DNA of 64,000 nucleotides from Trichoplax sp. H2 (lineage: Eukaryota; Placozoa; Uniplacotomia; Trichoplacea), in contig NOWV01000065.1 of assembly GCA_003344405.1 (NCBI GenBank), positions 186,001-250,000 on the forward strand, written 5' to 3'. Under the pieces are notes generated by a model. That model saw nothing but the letters and a program-made list of their open reading frames with translations. It was not told the origin of the DNA and made no database searches. This document shows, piece by piece, positions 36,792 to 49,900 of this stretch; position 1 is the first letter of the stretch, and every line of letters begins with the position of its first letter. A program made the position numbers and the translations under genes.

Positions 36792-39722
36792 TAGACTTAT
36801 AACTACTCGGCAACGACAATTTTAGATTAAAATAGAAAGGCTGCTGTACAAATATCCAACATGATTTATTTCCTTAGTCCTTCCTTATTGATGCAATGGA
36901 GGTACCACACATCAATTTTTCCCTGATAGGTTGAATTCAGGCCAAAATTCTGCAAGTTAGATGTCATTGGTTGGATAAAGAGAGTATTTCTTTCAAGAGT
37001 AGATTGGCCAATTAAAGGCTCAATCAAGATCGTGGATCGCTAGCGTATACTGTTAAGATTAAGTTTTTGTAATACTACTACTAGTCTTTATACTACAGTT
37101 GGTCTTATCCAAGCAACTAATTTTATGTGGGAAATCGAGATAAAGCCAATCGTCCTCATATTACTTGAATTAAAGTAGCCAAAGCTATCAAAATATGGAT
37201 AATCGTTTTGCAATTTCGATATCACAATGATGGCGAATCATCTCAACAAAGCGTTGAACTACAGGTTCTACAAAATCACCTGGTCAAAGTTTTCTAAAAT
37301 AAATCCTTGATTCTATTCCACAGACGATTCTTCTTCGCATCAGCAGCTTCATTTGAAAACTCTTACTCTTATCATTGCTTGTATTAAGTGCAGTTAATGC
37401 TAAGCTAGTTGGCTAAAGATATCTAAAATGATAACTGTCTTCTTTCTTGAGGTGGTTAATTAGTTTCAATTGAAATCTATTCAAGATACCTAAATCTTCT
37501 TGTATATACTATCTGAAAATACTGCTAAAAAAGCATTCAAGAGCACATCATTCTTTCTTTATGTCTTGACTGCTGATTCAGTGACTTTTTATTTTTAGTC
37601 ATTCTATTTTTATATTTGCTGGTTACTTATTGCTATTTCAAATTTAGAACTACGATAGGATATTACTCTATCAGTAAATCAATTCTTATGCTAATAAAAT
37701 AAACGGTACAAAATGGAATGGCATTATGTTCATAATTTTTCAGTTACGGTTTATGTCTGAGGAAGAGTAAGAAAACTTTTACACAACTTTAAATTTAATC
37801 AAGTTGTCGTAAATGGATTTAACGAAATGTATATAAGAACTAAAGGGATGAGCTCACGGGGGAGAAGAGACTTCTCTTCGCTTGGAGCTCGGAATACTTT
37901 AGATTTTAGACCAGATTCTTGCAGTAATTAATTATTGCTTTACTATGACTGAAACCTTGTAATAAAAGCCTTATAGAAAATGCCATTGACTAAGATAGTT
38001 ATTGTGAGGCACTTTTATTACAGATTCGTCTTCCATCATGCCATAATACCAGTACGAGATTTGACAATGTCGTTAGCAAAAGGCATGCGAGAACAGGGAT
38101 TCCTGATGAAATGATAATACTATCGTGATAATTAGACGGTTTACATGCTCAGGCAAGAAACTGAAGGAGCTGTACTAAATGATTTGTCTTCGATCATGCT
38201 ATAATATATGATTTGACAACGTCATTAGCAAAAGGTAATCAAGGATAGGGATTCCTATTGAATTGATAATTAATAATAAAATATCATACTTATGCAGTTT
38301 ACATGCTCAAGCAAGAAATTAAAGAAGCCGCACGAAACGATTTTTCTTCCGTCATGCTATAATACATGATTAGACAATATTGTTAGTAAAGGGCAATCAC
38401 GGACAGGGATTCCTATTGAAATGATCACAGTTACAGATTACATGCTCAAGCTAGAAATTGAAGAAGCCGCACTAAACGACTCGTCTTCCATCATGCTATA
38501 ATACATGATTGGATAATGTCATTAGCTAAAGGTAATTACGGACAGGGATTCCTACTGAAATGCTCATAGTTTGGCAGGTTACCTGCTCAAGCAAGAAATT
38601 GAAGAAGCTACACTAAATGATTCGTCTTGTATCATGCTATAATACATGAGTTAACAATATCTTTAGCAAAGAGTAATCATGGACAGGGATTCCTATTAAA
38701 AGGGTCATAGTTAGGCGGATTACATTGCTCCATCGATGGTATTATGGTCAAAATCGCCTTGCTATCGTTAGCAAAATAGGCAAAGCTACGTTGTATATAT
38801 CTGTCAGATGAATACAAATTTAGCAACAGACTTACTGTACTTAGCGATATTACAAAACTAATGGTGAAGTAAACAGGATACAATTTATTCTAGTCCAAAA
38901 TAATCCTATGGAATAATAACCAAGATCACTTTATGATCATCAAATCAAACATAAAACGTTAATTAGAAATAAATCTTGACAATTGATCTTGAAACAACAT
39001 ACTGTACGTAGCGTACGATTGACTGACCATTTATGGCTACACAAAATAATTCAGAGTCCAGTTATCGTTACTTGTTGTTGCAATAGAGATCCGAAGTTAT
39101 CAGGTAGGTAAAATCAACCTGTAAAACTGTACTGCTGAGTTATGATGTAGATTGTAGTGATATGACGATATAAATATAAATATTCTATTAGTGTACCATA
39201 CAAATTAGCAAGAACAAGATCATCAAATGATTAATTTTTAGTACGATAAAAGTTTTAAACATCATATAGCGCCACAGCTTTCAGTATTTACGACTGTTGA
39301 CAAGTATTGTCTTGTCAACTGATGTTATTTAAAACTAGAGGCTTTTCTGTCAACAAATACGCTCCCTAAAAGTTCGATGTAATCATATGACACCAAGCAT
39401 ACTTCATCAGTACCTACACTACCAGTCGTAACTGTGCCATTCAAAAAGGACTAGCTCTAATCGCATAGGACTTAAGAACATAAATTCGATACTATATCAA
39501 AGCTACTTTATAAATAACTATATGGTTTAAAGGCCTAAATAATCGTGTCAACCGTGATTAAGATGACATGAATAAACAGTTAAATGATACTTATTAAGAC
39601 ATTATGATTTTAAAAGTCATTATTACATCAATTTTAATGACGGTGACTGTAGGGTATAACATATCCTTCAGTTTTTCGTATTTGGGTCCAATCTGCTATT
39701 ATTGTGCCAAAGTGCGTTGTAC
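36792..39722. other. Intergenic region, second KDEL-receptor-like gene to NT5DC1
   Basis: Both flanking genes end here (convergent), so it holds two 3' flanks. No exon is recognised. 37880-38025 repeats sequence found at 34770-34905 upstream of the second receptor gene, and 38030-38700 is a tandem array. 38700-39720 shows nothing I can name. Confidence 0.5.
38030..38700. repeat. Tandem repeat, about 140-157 bp x 5
   Basis: Five copies carry CTTCCATCATGCTATAATACATGATT, GACAATGTCATTAGCAAA and GGACAGGGATTCCTATTGAAATG, starting near 38032, 38190, 38346, 38485 and 38626. They are moderately diverged. The last copies also share CATGCTCAAGCAAGAAATTGAAG. Confidence 0.85.
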
Positions 39723-42700
39723 TTAAGAACTTGCATTAGGCCATTGATGGGGAGGATATTCAGCAATGCTACTTTTCGGGTTATCTTTATATGACGAATA
39801 TGGGCAAAGGGTGGGATAAATATTATTTGCATATAAACATAGATTAACTACAGAACTGAAAGGATATCAGAAAGACCAAATAACATACCAACAAAATATT
39901 GGAGCGAAGGTATGCAAAAATCAGCATATTTTTTAATTCCATTAGCCCAAAATGTATTCCATTCACACGTTCGAATACTGTCCAAATTATCATCCGAGTC
40001 TGACGTACAATTAGGTGAGTCATAGAAGAATGATCCCCATCGTTTTGAACTGACAACTTTCTTTCGACTTTCATCCTATGACAGTCATTGCGGTCGTAAG
40101 AGTTTACTATCAACAAAGCTACTTACTGAACCATATTCACTACAATTTAAATGTCTCAGAAAGTACAATCAATTATTTCTCAGATATATATTGAGTATTC
40201 ATTGAACCTGAGAATCTGGAAATGCTACTGGTCCAAGTTCGTCAATAATAGCTCCACATGTCCAATTTAAGAATTTTTTGGGACCAACTATGTCGGATCG
40301 AATGCTATCGCCAAAATACATGACCTAACGTAGGGCAATTATATTACTTTGAAATAACTGAACCGATGAATAATAATCGACACAGCGAAAAATGTGTGAC
40401 TTTGCAAGTTACTTGGTCACTGTATTTGCAACTCACATTAGGGTTTTCTTCTCCTGTAGATGAGGATAAGAATTCAAGTAATCGACTACAATGTCCCCCA
40501 ATGTATACGCCATGCTCACTCCATTTTTCGTTAAAAGGGATCTTTTCATCTTTATCATTATCTTTTAAAAATACAAGACAGATTTCAAGAACAAATTACT
40601 AATCATTTTTCCACCATTCTGTAACATAGTCAACTATTATAGCAATGATAAGCACTGTATGAATTTTCATAAAGTAAGAAAATCATAGAACATGGTGACC
40701 TAGATTTCATCTAGTTAACCTAAAGCATAAATGACTATTATTAATCGCCTATTAAAATATTTTTTCTACATATGGTGTAATGTGTAACTGTACAAGCATA
40801 ACAATGACGCAATATTATTAAGAAAAGCTTGCCAAAGTACATAAAGTTGTACATACTGATGAAACACTGGTGTTCGGCTTTTTTCTTTGGATCAAAAAAG
40901 GCTAAATAGTAGCGATGATGATATAAATAGACTCATTTATTAATCGTTGTAACAAACTGTTACGGAATGTATATCACCAAACTTGAAGAAGATTGACAGT
41001 TAATGTGTCCATGGATAACATTGAAAGTATCCCAGTTTTCTTACCTGGCTTTTTTGCATCCACAACAACAATATCAAATAATTCACGCCACGTATCGGGA
41101 CTACATGTCGGCGAATAAGTAATTAAAAATAATGAAATCAATATTATTACAGTATTTAAAAATGCAATTGTTACGAAATAGTTTACCCCAAAATATAATC
41201 CAACATTAGAGTGGCAGTTTCTACGGTTGAATAAGTGATGATAAATAGTTTCTTGCCACGTTGTTTTAAAGACTTCAAATAATTTACTAGTTTATCAGAG
41301 CAACGTTCTGCGTACTTTTCAGGCTCAGCAAATAATAACTTAAAAAACCTGCAGGTATGTTCTAAAAGAAAGAGCAAGAAATGCTATACAGTTATATGTA
41401 GGGTTTACAAAAGATTTATAAACATGAAGCTTAAACCTACGAGTGAACTATTGCATGCTTTCATTCAACGTTACTATTTCATATACAGTGAATTATAGTA
41501 CGAGTAAATTGGTCGTACTTCAACTTAAAATTCTATTGGCAGTTATATATTTAACAAACATAGAAAGCGGTCAAGATCTACGAACCTTTAAAATTCTTGT
41601 AGAAAAAGACCTTAAAGACTGAATTTTGAATATTACCCCAGATCTTATATGGAGCCTTTCTTTCTTTCTAACAGGCAGAAAAAAAGTAGCTTCATCAAAG
41701 GCGTTATTCGAACTACTTTGACATATGAAATAAGCGTAGATACAAATTGTTAATAATAAATGCCATTGTAGGTATTAAAATTACTTAAGACAACCTATAC
41801 TGTAGACATCATCAGTGCATAACGTCAAAAGTCATTTGATAGATCAATTGGTTATTCTCATGCTGTCAATGATCTACCTTTGCATCCACGAAATCGATTA
41901 ATCGAGCTGCAATAGCAGAAGTTGGAATTTCATAATATCCATCGAAAAAGTAGCACATATCTATAATTATAATCAAGTCCAATAGAAATCAACAAAGCTT
42001 TCTTATACTCTTCCTGGCATATTACAGCATAATACTGCATTATCGTCCTGTATTTTATATTCTGAAGAGTAGTTGTACTTTTATTAAACTAAAGATTAGA
42101 AGAGGAAAGTTTTTTAGGTTAGGTTAAGAATATCTTTATACAGTAATTCTACAGTCTATCGGTTACTCGATAATAAATTGATTGCCGATGATGATTAATA
42201 CCCACGTATTGAAAAATATAGTAATGTTATCATGGTCAATCTCTTAATATAATTCTAAGCAAAATAGGACGCAGTCATAAGAACAATATGGCTAGTTTTG
42301 AAAATTGCACATAGGGTAATTACCCTAGTGAAATTAGCAGACTTACTACTGTAATCATAGGTATCCTTGACATCTGCAAAGTAGGGAAATATTCTTTCCT
42401 TTCCATAAGTAGTAGCCAGCTCATCATCGCTCATTAGCTTACTACCATGACATGCTCTATGTTAAGGAACATGAAAGAGTTTATAGCTCGAAACTACAAC
42501 AGTAGGTTGGCTATTTTATTCAACTTGACATAGCATGTACTGTACAGAGTATATTCAAAATTACCTGATTATATAACCATTGTCTGCTACTTTTAGAAAG
42601 TTACCCCGATTTCGATCGAGAAAGTTGCCCTTAAAACTGATGATAATGAGTACCTTTAGCATTGAAGATTACTATCGTACTACAAGTTTAACCATCGTCA

Positions 42701-44058
42701 ATAGCCAACAAGGATACTACAAGGATAACTGTACATACCAAAAATCCATTAAATCGTCATCAAATTGAAGTAATCGTTCGTCATAGCCAAAATCATGAAC
42801 CATATGAAGTGCTATCGATTCATAAATCATCTAGATAGAATGTTGAAGAAAGCAATGGTAGCAATATCATTAGCGTAGCAACAGTCGATGAAATCATTCA
42901 AGATTTTATTGCAACTAGCATTACTATATTCGATATTCGCCTATACAAACTTAATGATGTAAAAGATGGAATCTTAGCCTATCACTGGTCTTGTTAATGG
43001 TAATACTGTAAGTTGCAATTTATGTGTAAGTGTTACGGCACTATGTTGCCTAAATCATAAGAGTTTAAGAAAGTATTAGAATATAAAGCTATTTTTTAGA
43101 TTATGGTACGGTGCGTCTACTGATTGTCAGCCTTTTAGAAGGATAGCTCTTTGGCGTAATAGTGGCAGCATGATTACTAGATCTTTGGATAGATTAGTAT
43201 AATAATCTTTAGAAGCAACACAAAAAGTAAGTGCTTTACGTATTACTAGATCTTTGGATAGATTAGGATAATAATCTGTAGAAGCAACTTCAAAAAGTAA
43301 GTGCTTTACGTTAGACTAGTAAACTTGTTTGCACGTAGTCTATGACAGTATGATAAGGTAGATCAAGGGGTCTATAGCCGATGCTGCTGCATGTTATATA
43401 ATCTAGATTGCTAGAGTGTCCTATTGGAACTCTGTAGCACCGTAATTAATTATTCTAAGTAAATCATCGTAGCCTAGGACTGTGGCGAAAAGTAAATTGC
43501 GCCAATTAATCCTCTTGCTAAGGTTAAAGTACTGAAATAGAGATTAAAGAGTCCATTTCCTTCTGCCTGTGATTCTACAACTATGCGAATCCATACTATA
43601 GTGCAATAGGAGAAGAGGCAATCATATAGATGCACTGACCTATCGATGATACAGAAAAAATGGCAAATATCCATGATTCGAGAGCATTAAGGACAGCTGT
43701 ATTGTACACTATTGAACTGTTTTAGGGTAGGCTTTTATAGCCGATAATTTGATACCTTTTAGACTATGACTAGAGCCGTACACGATGAGTAAAAGTATAG
43801 TCAATTAAAGAATTTCAAAGTCAGTATGTATGGATTACTAATCAATTCTACCGTAGTGAATTATTTACAGTTATGGCTTCTCATGTCAGTGTTGAACATT
43901 AGCATGTTATTCAAGTCACAACATGCAATCGCTAGTATAATCATTACACTCTATGATTAGCTATCCCTTACCTTCATAAATGGTTCTAATTTGTATCGAA
44001 TTAGAGTATGATCTAAATCGAATCCAATAGCATGAAGTGGATCCTCCAGCGTCGCCAT
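39723..44058 (-). CDS. NT5DC1: 5'-nucleotidase domain-containing protein 1 (HAD family)
   Basis: Complete 13-exon gene, 448 aa (human NT5DC1 is about 455). Exons in coding order: 44058-43972, 42830-42739, 42636-42565, 42456-42347, 41960-41878, 41667-41582, 41348-41187, 41100-41045, 40901-40857, 40561-40437, 40324-40208, 40075-39889, 39847-39723; all phases fit. HAD motif I is FDLDHT with Asp14 and Asp16, motif II is the IITYS region, motif III a Lys in DAKKPG (about 247-248), and motif IV GDSIRSD with Asp312 and Asp317. Further family landmarks are GNFLKVADNG, DGYYEIP and SKRWGSFFYD. The eukaryotic IMP-specific-type nucleotidase family dephosphorylates nucleotides, but the substrate of NT5DC1 itself is not established. 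No signal or membrane segment is seen, so it is probably cytosolic. The 1.1 kb first intron contains a two-copy 69-bp repeat. It is convergent with the second KDEL-receptor-like gene and divergent from OSTM1. Confidence 0.95.
43166..43312. repeat. Direct repeat, 69 bp x 2
   Basis: Two close copies of a unit beginning ATTACTAGATCTTTGGATAG, at 43173 and 43242, ending in AGTAAGTGCTTTACG. They lie in intron 1 of NT5DC1. High similarity points to a recent duplication. Confidence 0.9.
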
Positions 44059-44629
44059 TCTACTCGGACTAGGTTGAACAGGATCGTACTAAAAATAAGA
44101 CAAGCACTTGAATGAATGCTTCTACCCGACTGATTAAGAGGAGTTGGCTGTCAACATTTCAAAGATGTAAACATAAACGATTTGCTATAGAGGGATAGAT
44201 AGAATTTGTTTTTCCTGACTACGGCTACCACATCAGGAGTTGTCTAGGGTAAATGGATGTCTGCTGTAGACGATGCTGCACTCGATTCCGCCATAGGAAA
44301 TAGGCACAGGCTGGTTTCTTTATCACTATGTTATACAATATATATGATGTCCAAGTTGTAAAGGATTAAACTATGGACTGAACTTCTTCTACAGGATTGT
44401 ATTTTATTTATTTACTCAAAACTGCATACAACCATTAGCTTTAGTGATATTGCATGGCGGAAATAGTCAAGGAGATGCCAATATAAATATCAATCTATTC
44501 AAACTAGTCTGGCAGCTGGTTAGTACACCGTTTTAAAGAGATGATGATAGTCAACATGTCGAGGAGCTATCCAATGTAATGCTGACTTTTTTGCGACAAG
44601 CTGCTAGTAGAAATTCAAATTAGGTTCAC

Positions 44630-45160
44630 TACCAGTTCGTCAACACTACTTTCATGGAAGATGGTCAAAGCTAGGATGCAATGCCATATTGAAGTATCTA
44701 ACTCCATGCTGATCGTCACATACTGGTTTTAAAAGAAGTCGATCAAAATAGGGTTGCAAGGCCACCTTGAGTATAGTATGTACAAATTCGAGATGGAATG
44801 ACTCCAAGTTCTTACTAAATCCAGTTGAGCATTTCTTGCATCAATAAGGCTTAAAGTAGCGAACTCCACGCTAATCGTTATACACTGGTTTTAAAAGAAG
44901 ACGATCAAAATAGGGATGCAAGGCTACAGTAGCTAACCCCATGCTGATCGCTATATACTGGTTTTAAAAGAAGACGATCAAAATAGGGATGCAAGGCTAC
45001 AGTAGCTAACTCCATGCTGATCGCTATATACTGGTTTTAAAAGAAGACGATCAAAATAGGGATGCAAGGCTACAGTAGCTAACTCCATGCTGATCGCTAT
45101 ATACTGGTTTTAAAAGAAGACGATCGAAATAGGGATGCAAGGCCATATTGAAATATGTAC
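44630..45160. repeat. Tandem repeat with near-identical 73-bp units
   Basis: The core (about 44860-45155) is four nearly identical 73-bp units containing CCATGCTGATCGCTATATAC, TGGTTTTAAAAGAAGACGAT and AGGGATGCAAGGCTACAGTAG; the unit starts recur at exactly 73 bp (44941, 45014, 45087). More diverged copies precede it near 44640 and 44700. The identity marks recent expansion, unlike most other arrays of the window. Confidence 0.93.
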
Positions 45161-45189
45161 AAATCCGAGATGGAATGAATAGTCTCCAA

Positions 45190-45950
45190 GCTCTAACTAA
45201 ATGACAACTGGTTGAGCATTTCTTGCCTATCGTTGCATTGAGACCGGATGAATATATGCAAACATTAAAGCCGTTATTACATTACTTAACTAGTCGATCA
45301 TCTCTTGTACATTATTATACTTATTATTATCGTTGCAATGGTAACGCTATAATACTTTATGCAAAGTTACCTATCCTCTGAGAACGAATGAATGCACTTT
45401 ATAGACCATATTCGATTACTCCATTAATCGAGCCTATCTTGCCCATCTAAAAGGCAACGAAGGAGCTCGAGTCGATACTATTTGAAAAGTAGATCATGAA
45501 CACAGAACTGCTGCAATATAACATTCATCTTTCAATCAGAAATTGGATGAATGTACTTCGAGACCTTGCAGCCTTACTGCATTAATCGAGCATCTCTTGT
45601 ATATTGTTGCAAAGGCAACACGCTATACGTCGATGTTCGATGAACGAATTATTGCAGTTTTATCCACACTGTTTTTAGCAATCTGAGATTAGCTGAATGT
45701 ACTTGAAGTCATTGCAGCATTACTCAACTCGTCGAGTATTGCTTGCAGAGGTAATCCTGCATGTATACTTAGGTGCTGGATAACTAATGATGTAGTAGAC
45801 TGTTTAAAAGTAGAACTGCTGCAATGCAATGTTCATCCATCAATCTGAGATTGGATGGATGTACTTCAAGCCATGACAGCATTACTCAACTTGTCGAGCA
45901 TCTCTTTTTACATGCTGCGATAGGTGGTCGAGGCTTCTAGGCTCGTTCTA
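45190..45950. repeat. Degenerate tandem repeat, about 170-200 bp
   Basis: Four or so old copies are marked by TCGAGCATCTCTTGTA..., CAATCTGAGATTGGATGAATGTACTTCAAG and GCATTACTCAACT, near 45230, 45510, 45690 and 45840. Confidence 0.65.
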
Positions 45951-46934
45951 GCCATACAAGTAGAGTAGTACACTGTTTTCAAAAGCAGATACCATAATGC
46001 TATGTCTATGTCCAAATCCGAGATGGAAATGAACCTACTTTAGCTCATGACAGCATTCGATTATATCACTACTTCAAAACATTTCTAGCATACCGTTGTA
46101 CAAGTGATACTAAAAGGAGAGCCAGCATTCAGAAGCGCCATCTTGCTAGTATGAATGGCGCGATGAAAGTTTCCTCGTAGCAGACTACTACTGGAAATAG
46201 TCCTGTATGTTGTCGCTGTATAAATCTCTCTGATCAAGCAGCAAAAAACCAATTTAGCCATGCAATCAATCACAACGAAAGCTTTTTCTTGACTCGTATT
46301 AAACAGACGCAAGGGATTTTATTTCATCTACTGTATAACACAAGGCTCATCATCCAAATTATGCCACCCAATTACTGAAGTGGATAGGGCAAACGTCTTG
46401 TCTATCTACGCATACAAATATAGGAATAAGCCTGTCACGATGTAGAGTAAATTAGCCATGTAACAACGATCTAAAATAAAAGATATTCCATCGTCACTTT
46501 TGGTGAATACATGGTCGAAATAGCTACAGCACGACTAGTCCATGATCCTTTTTTACTACTTTAATCCGTTCTTACACCGCTATCAACACACATCTTCATT
46601 CTCAATCTACCACAGTAAAAATTATTATTGAACAACGACATCTCGACTATCTGACCTTGTCAATTTCAGATGAGCACAAATAGGATAGAAAATTGGCCAA
46701 TTTTAGGGCTAATCACTCCAGGAGTGGAGGGAATTGATGGAGAGATTTTCCAGCAGGGTGGAAAAAAGCGACTGGATGTTGATCCTGCTCTCCCATATAC
46801 GTCGCTAGTCATGTACCGAATCATGACCTATAAGAATTGTAGACAGACAGACTGGAAAGCATAATTTTTTCTCTACTAGTTGGAAATTCGTTGCTTGCCT
46901 ATCTATCACTTTGCCCCTTCTTATTGCAAAAATC

Positions 46935-49900
46935 ATGCATCGAATCCAATTAGCTATGTCTTTCTTGGCTATTTTACTAGCAGCGACGATAGCAATCGCT
47001 GACAAGGGCTATGATGATCCATTGGATGTCTCTATCATGGCATCGACAAAAGAGGACGATGATCCCAATCAAGGAATGGATTTACTACAACAGCAAAATG
47101 GAGAAAATCAAAATTTATCCTTATGCTTACAACGATTACATCAATATTCAGTACACCATAGCCAATTTATCCAATGTGCCCTTGATAGTGGCAGTATACT
47201 CTTTCGAATGTGTCGCAATTGTGCTATCTACTATAGCCGCTTGTCACAAAGTTATACGCAAATTATGGAGGAGAATACAACCATTAATCAACACTTTGGT
47301 CTACTGAATGGATTAAAATGTTCACAAGACTTGAAGTATTCATTTCACGTTCAAGTCCTTCTTCAGACTCATAAGCATGCCGTAGGATTATGGAAATCTT
47401 GCTCTTGCAATGGTAAACTATATCTTGATCATGTCTATTTCTATCGACTCTTGACCAGCCGTAACTTTTTTTGTCAGTACTTCGACCATTTCCCGTCTCC
47501 TGATATCCATCGTAAAATCAAGGAGTAGAAGAGTTTTTTGAAACTTACGGATATTAAGGAGAATATTCTAGTCCAGTTAAGAGTTGTACAGTCGTGTATA
47601 CTGTATATATATATATATATATATAACAGGTATATAATCGGCAGATTCTGCACTTTTTTTTAACGCTAAATTGCACGATAGTTCGTTAAGAAATCACAAT
47701 CGATATCATCACCTTATCCTGTAGGATATTTTCACTTTCATTCCTTCTCCATCGTACTTTTCAGCAGGAAATACTCTAGTCAAGCGAACTATGGCGTATA
47801 CAGTAACTCGTAGATTCTACAACAGACATGATTTTAAGGCCAAATTAATCGTACAGTCCCCTAAATGATCACAATCGTAATCCTATATATGTTGTTAGGA
47901 GAAATTTTCCAATTTCGAATAATTCTTCATATTCTATCTGGTATTTTAGAATGCTTCCTTCAACGCCACCATCAAAGTGATGAATGGCATCTACACGAGA
48001 ATGTTACCGAATTTTTTTTGGTTCTGATCGAAACGCGAAAGTGTTTCCTCCATTTCTTTGTAAGTCCTGTATGATCGATAGATTGAAGACGCTTTCAGTA
48101 TCCAATATCCTTTTCGCCATGTTGTTTTCGTCTACTTTCCTTCTCCATTACGTCATCACTAGGGTAGTACTCTTTTGCAATAAAATACAACCACTTAATC
48201 AAATAGAAATGCTTCTACTTTACTTTCAGAAATATTTATATCGCTTTAATTTATATTTAGTTACGAAGGAATAGATAGAATGGAATGGTAATTTTCTGTA
48301 TATGCTATTTCCTGATAAATAAGCAAACTACCGCTGCTGGATAGGCGTATACAGAGATTGTGTTTATTATAGTGAATCAAATTGCTTCATTACTATTAAT
48401 GAAAAGATACAAGTAGAAAACATTGCTATTCTGAGTGGACTATGTAATCATTTCTTCGATCTTGACTATGTACCGTATATGTTGTAGGATAGTAGACAGT
48501 TAGGCTATCATCGCTAGAGTATGGATTGCCGTTTATGGATGTAATCATCTGTTTGATCTTGACGATGTACCGTTAATGTTGTAGAATAGTAGACAGTTAG
48601 GCTATCATCGCTAGAGTATGGATTACCCTTTATGGATGCAATCATCTGTCTGATCTTGACGATGTACTGTTAATGTTGTAGAATAGTAGACACTTAGGCT
48701 ATCATCGTTAGAATATGCGATGTAATCATCAATTCAATCTTGACCATGTACCGTATATATTGTTGAATAATAGACAGTTAGGCTATCATCGCTAGAGTAT
48801 GGATTGCCGTTTATGGATGTAATCATCTGTTTGATCTTGACGATGTACCGTTAATGTTGTAGAATAGTAGACACTTAGGCTATCATCGTTAGAATATGTG
48901 ATGTAATCATCAATTCAATCTTGATCATGTAAATATATTGTTGAATAATAGACAGTTAGACTATCATCGCTAAAGTATGGAATTGCCGTTATGGATGTAA
49001 TCATCTGTTTGATCTTGACGATATACCGTAAATATTGTAGAATAGTATAAACTTAAGCTATCATACAGAATTGCTCTTTCTATGGAATCATCAATTTAAT
49101 CTTAACAATGTATATATATATTGTAGAATAATTGATACTTCGACTATCATCGTTAGAATATAGAATTGCAGTTACTGTATTCATGCTACCATCAATGTAT
49201 CTCCACTATTGTAGAATAATTGATACTTAAACTACAATCATTAGAATATGAAATTGCAGTTGCTGTATCCATGCCACCATCTATTGATCTCGACTACTGT
49301 AGAATAATTGATACTTGGACTACGATCGTCAGAATATGGAATTGCAGTTGCCGTACTGATATACGAGTTTTATAGAATAATAGACACTTTTAGGCTAATT
49401 TAGGCTCATCGCTAGAGTATGGAATGGCTGGTATCAATATAATCTATTTGATCTTGAGTATGTACATACTGTATATGTTTTAGAATAGTGAGACACTTGG
49501 GCTATCATCGTTAGAATATGAAATTGCTGTTACAATGGAATCATCAATTTAACCTTAACAGTGTGTATGTTGTAGAACAATTGATAGTTAGATAATTATC
49601 ATCATTAGAATATGGAATTGCGGTTACTGTATCCATATCATCATCAATTGGATCTCGATCATGTCTCGATTCTGTATATGTTGCAGAATAATACACACTC
49701 TTAGGCTATCACCTGTAATTAATTATTGAAATGTAATCATCAATCTGATCTCGACTATGTATATGTTATAGAATAATAGACACTTTTAGGCTATTATCAA
49801 TTATTGAAATGGAATCATGAATAATCTGATTTTGACTATGTATGTGTTGAATGTTGCAGAATAAGACCGGGCACGTTAATGTGAATACAAGTGAACAATT

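Larger units (their letters stand above)
44059..46934. other. Repeat-rich divergent intergenic region NT5DC1 / OSTM1
   Basis: 2.9 kb between two genes transcribed away from each other, so both promoters should lie in it. Most of the centre is tandem repeat (44630-45160 and 45190-45950). 46000-46934 shows no recognised exon. The open frame at 46670-46864 has no known family and may be part of the OSTM1 5' flank. Confidence 0.55.

Noticed and set aside
42580-42990. Plus-strand readings that look coding (62-codon frame and a second stretch to 42996)
   Set aside because: The opposite strand carries NT5DC1 exons 2 and 3 (42830-42739, 42636-42565), which match the family and fix the phase; the plus-strand reading is a shadow.
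44858-45155. CRISPR-like appearance of the regular 73-bp array
   Set aside because: Units are contiguous with no unique spacers, in a spliced animal genome; it is a plain tandem repeat.
46670-46864. Open frame of 64 codons just before OSTM1
   Set aside because: It is not in a position to encode the signal peptide, which starts at the ATG at 46935, and it has no known family.
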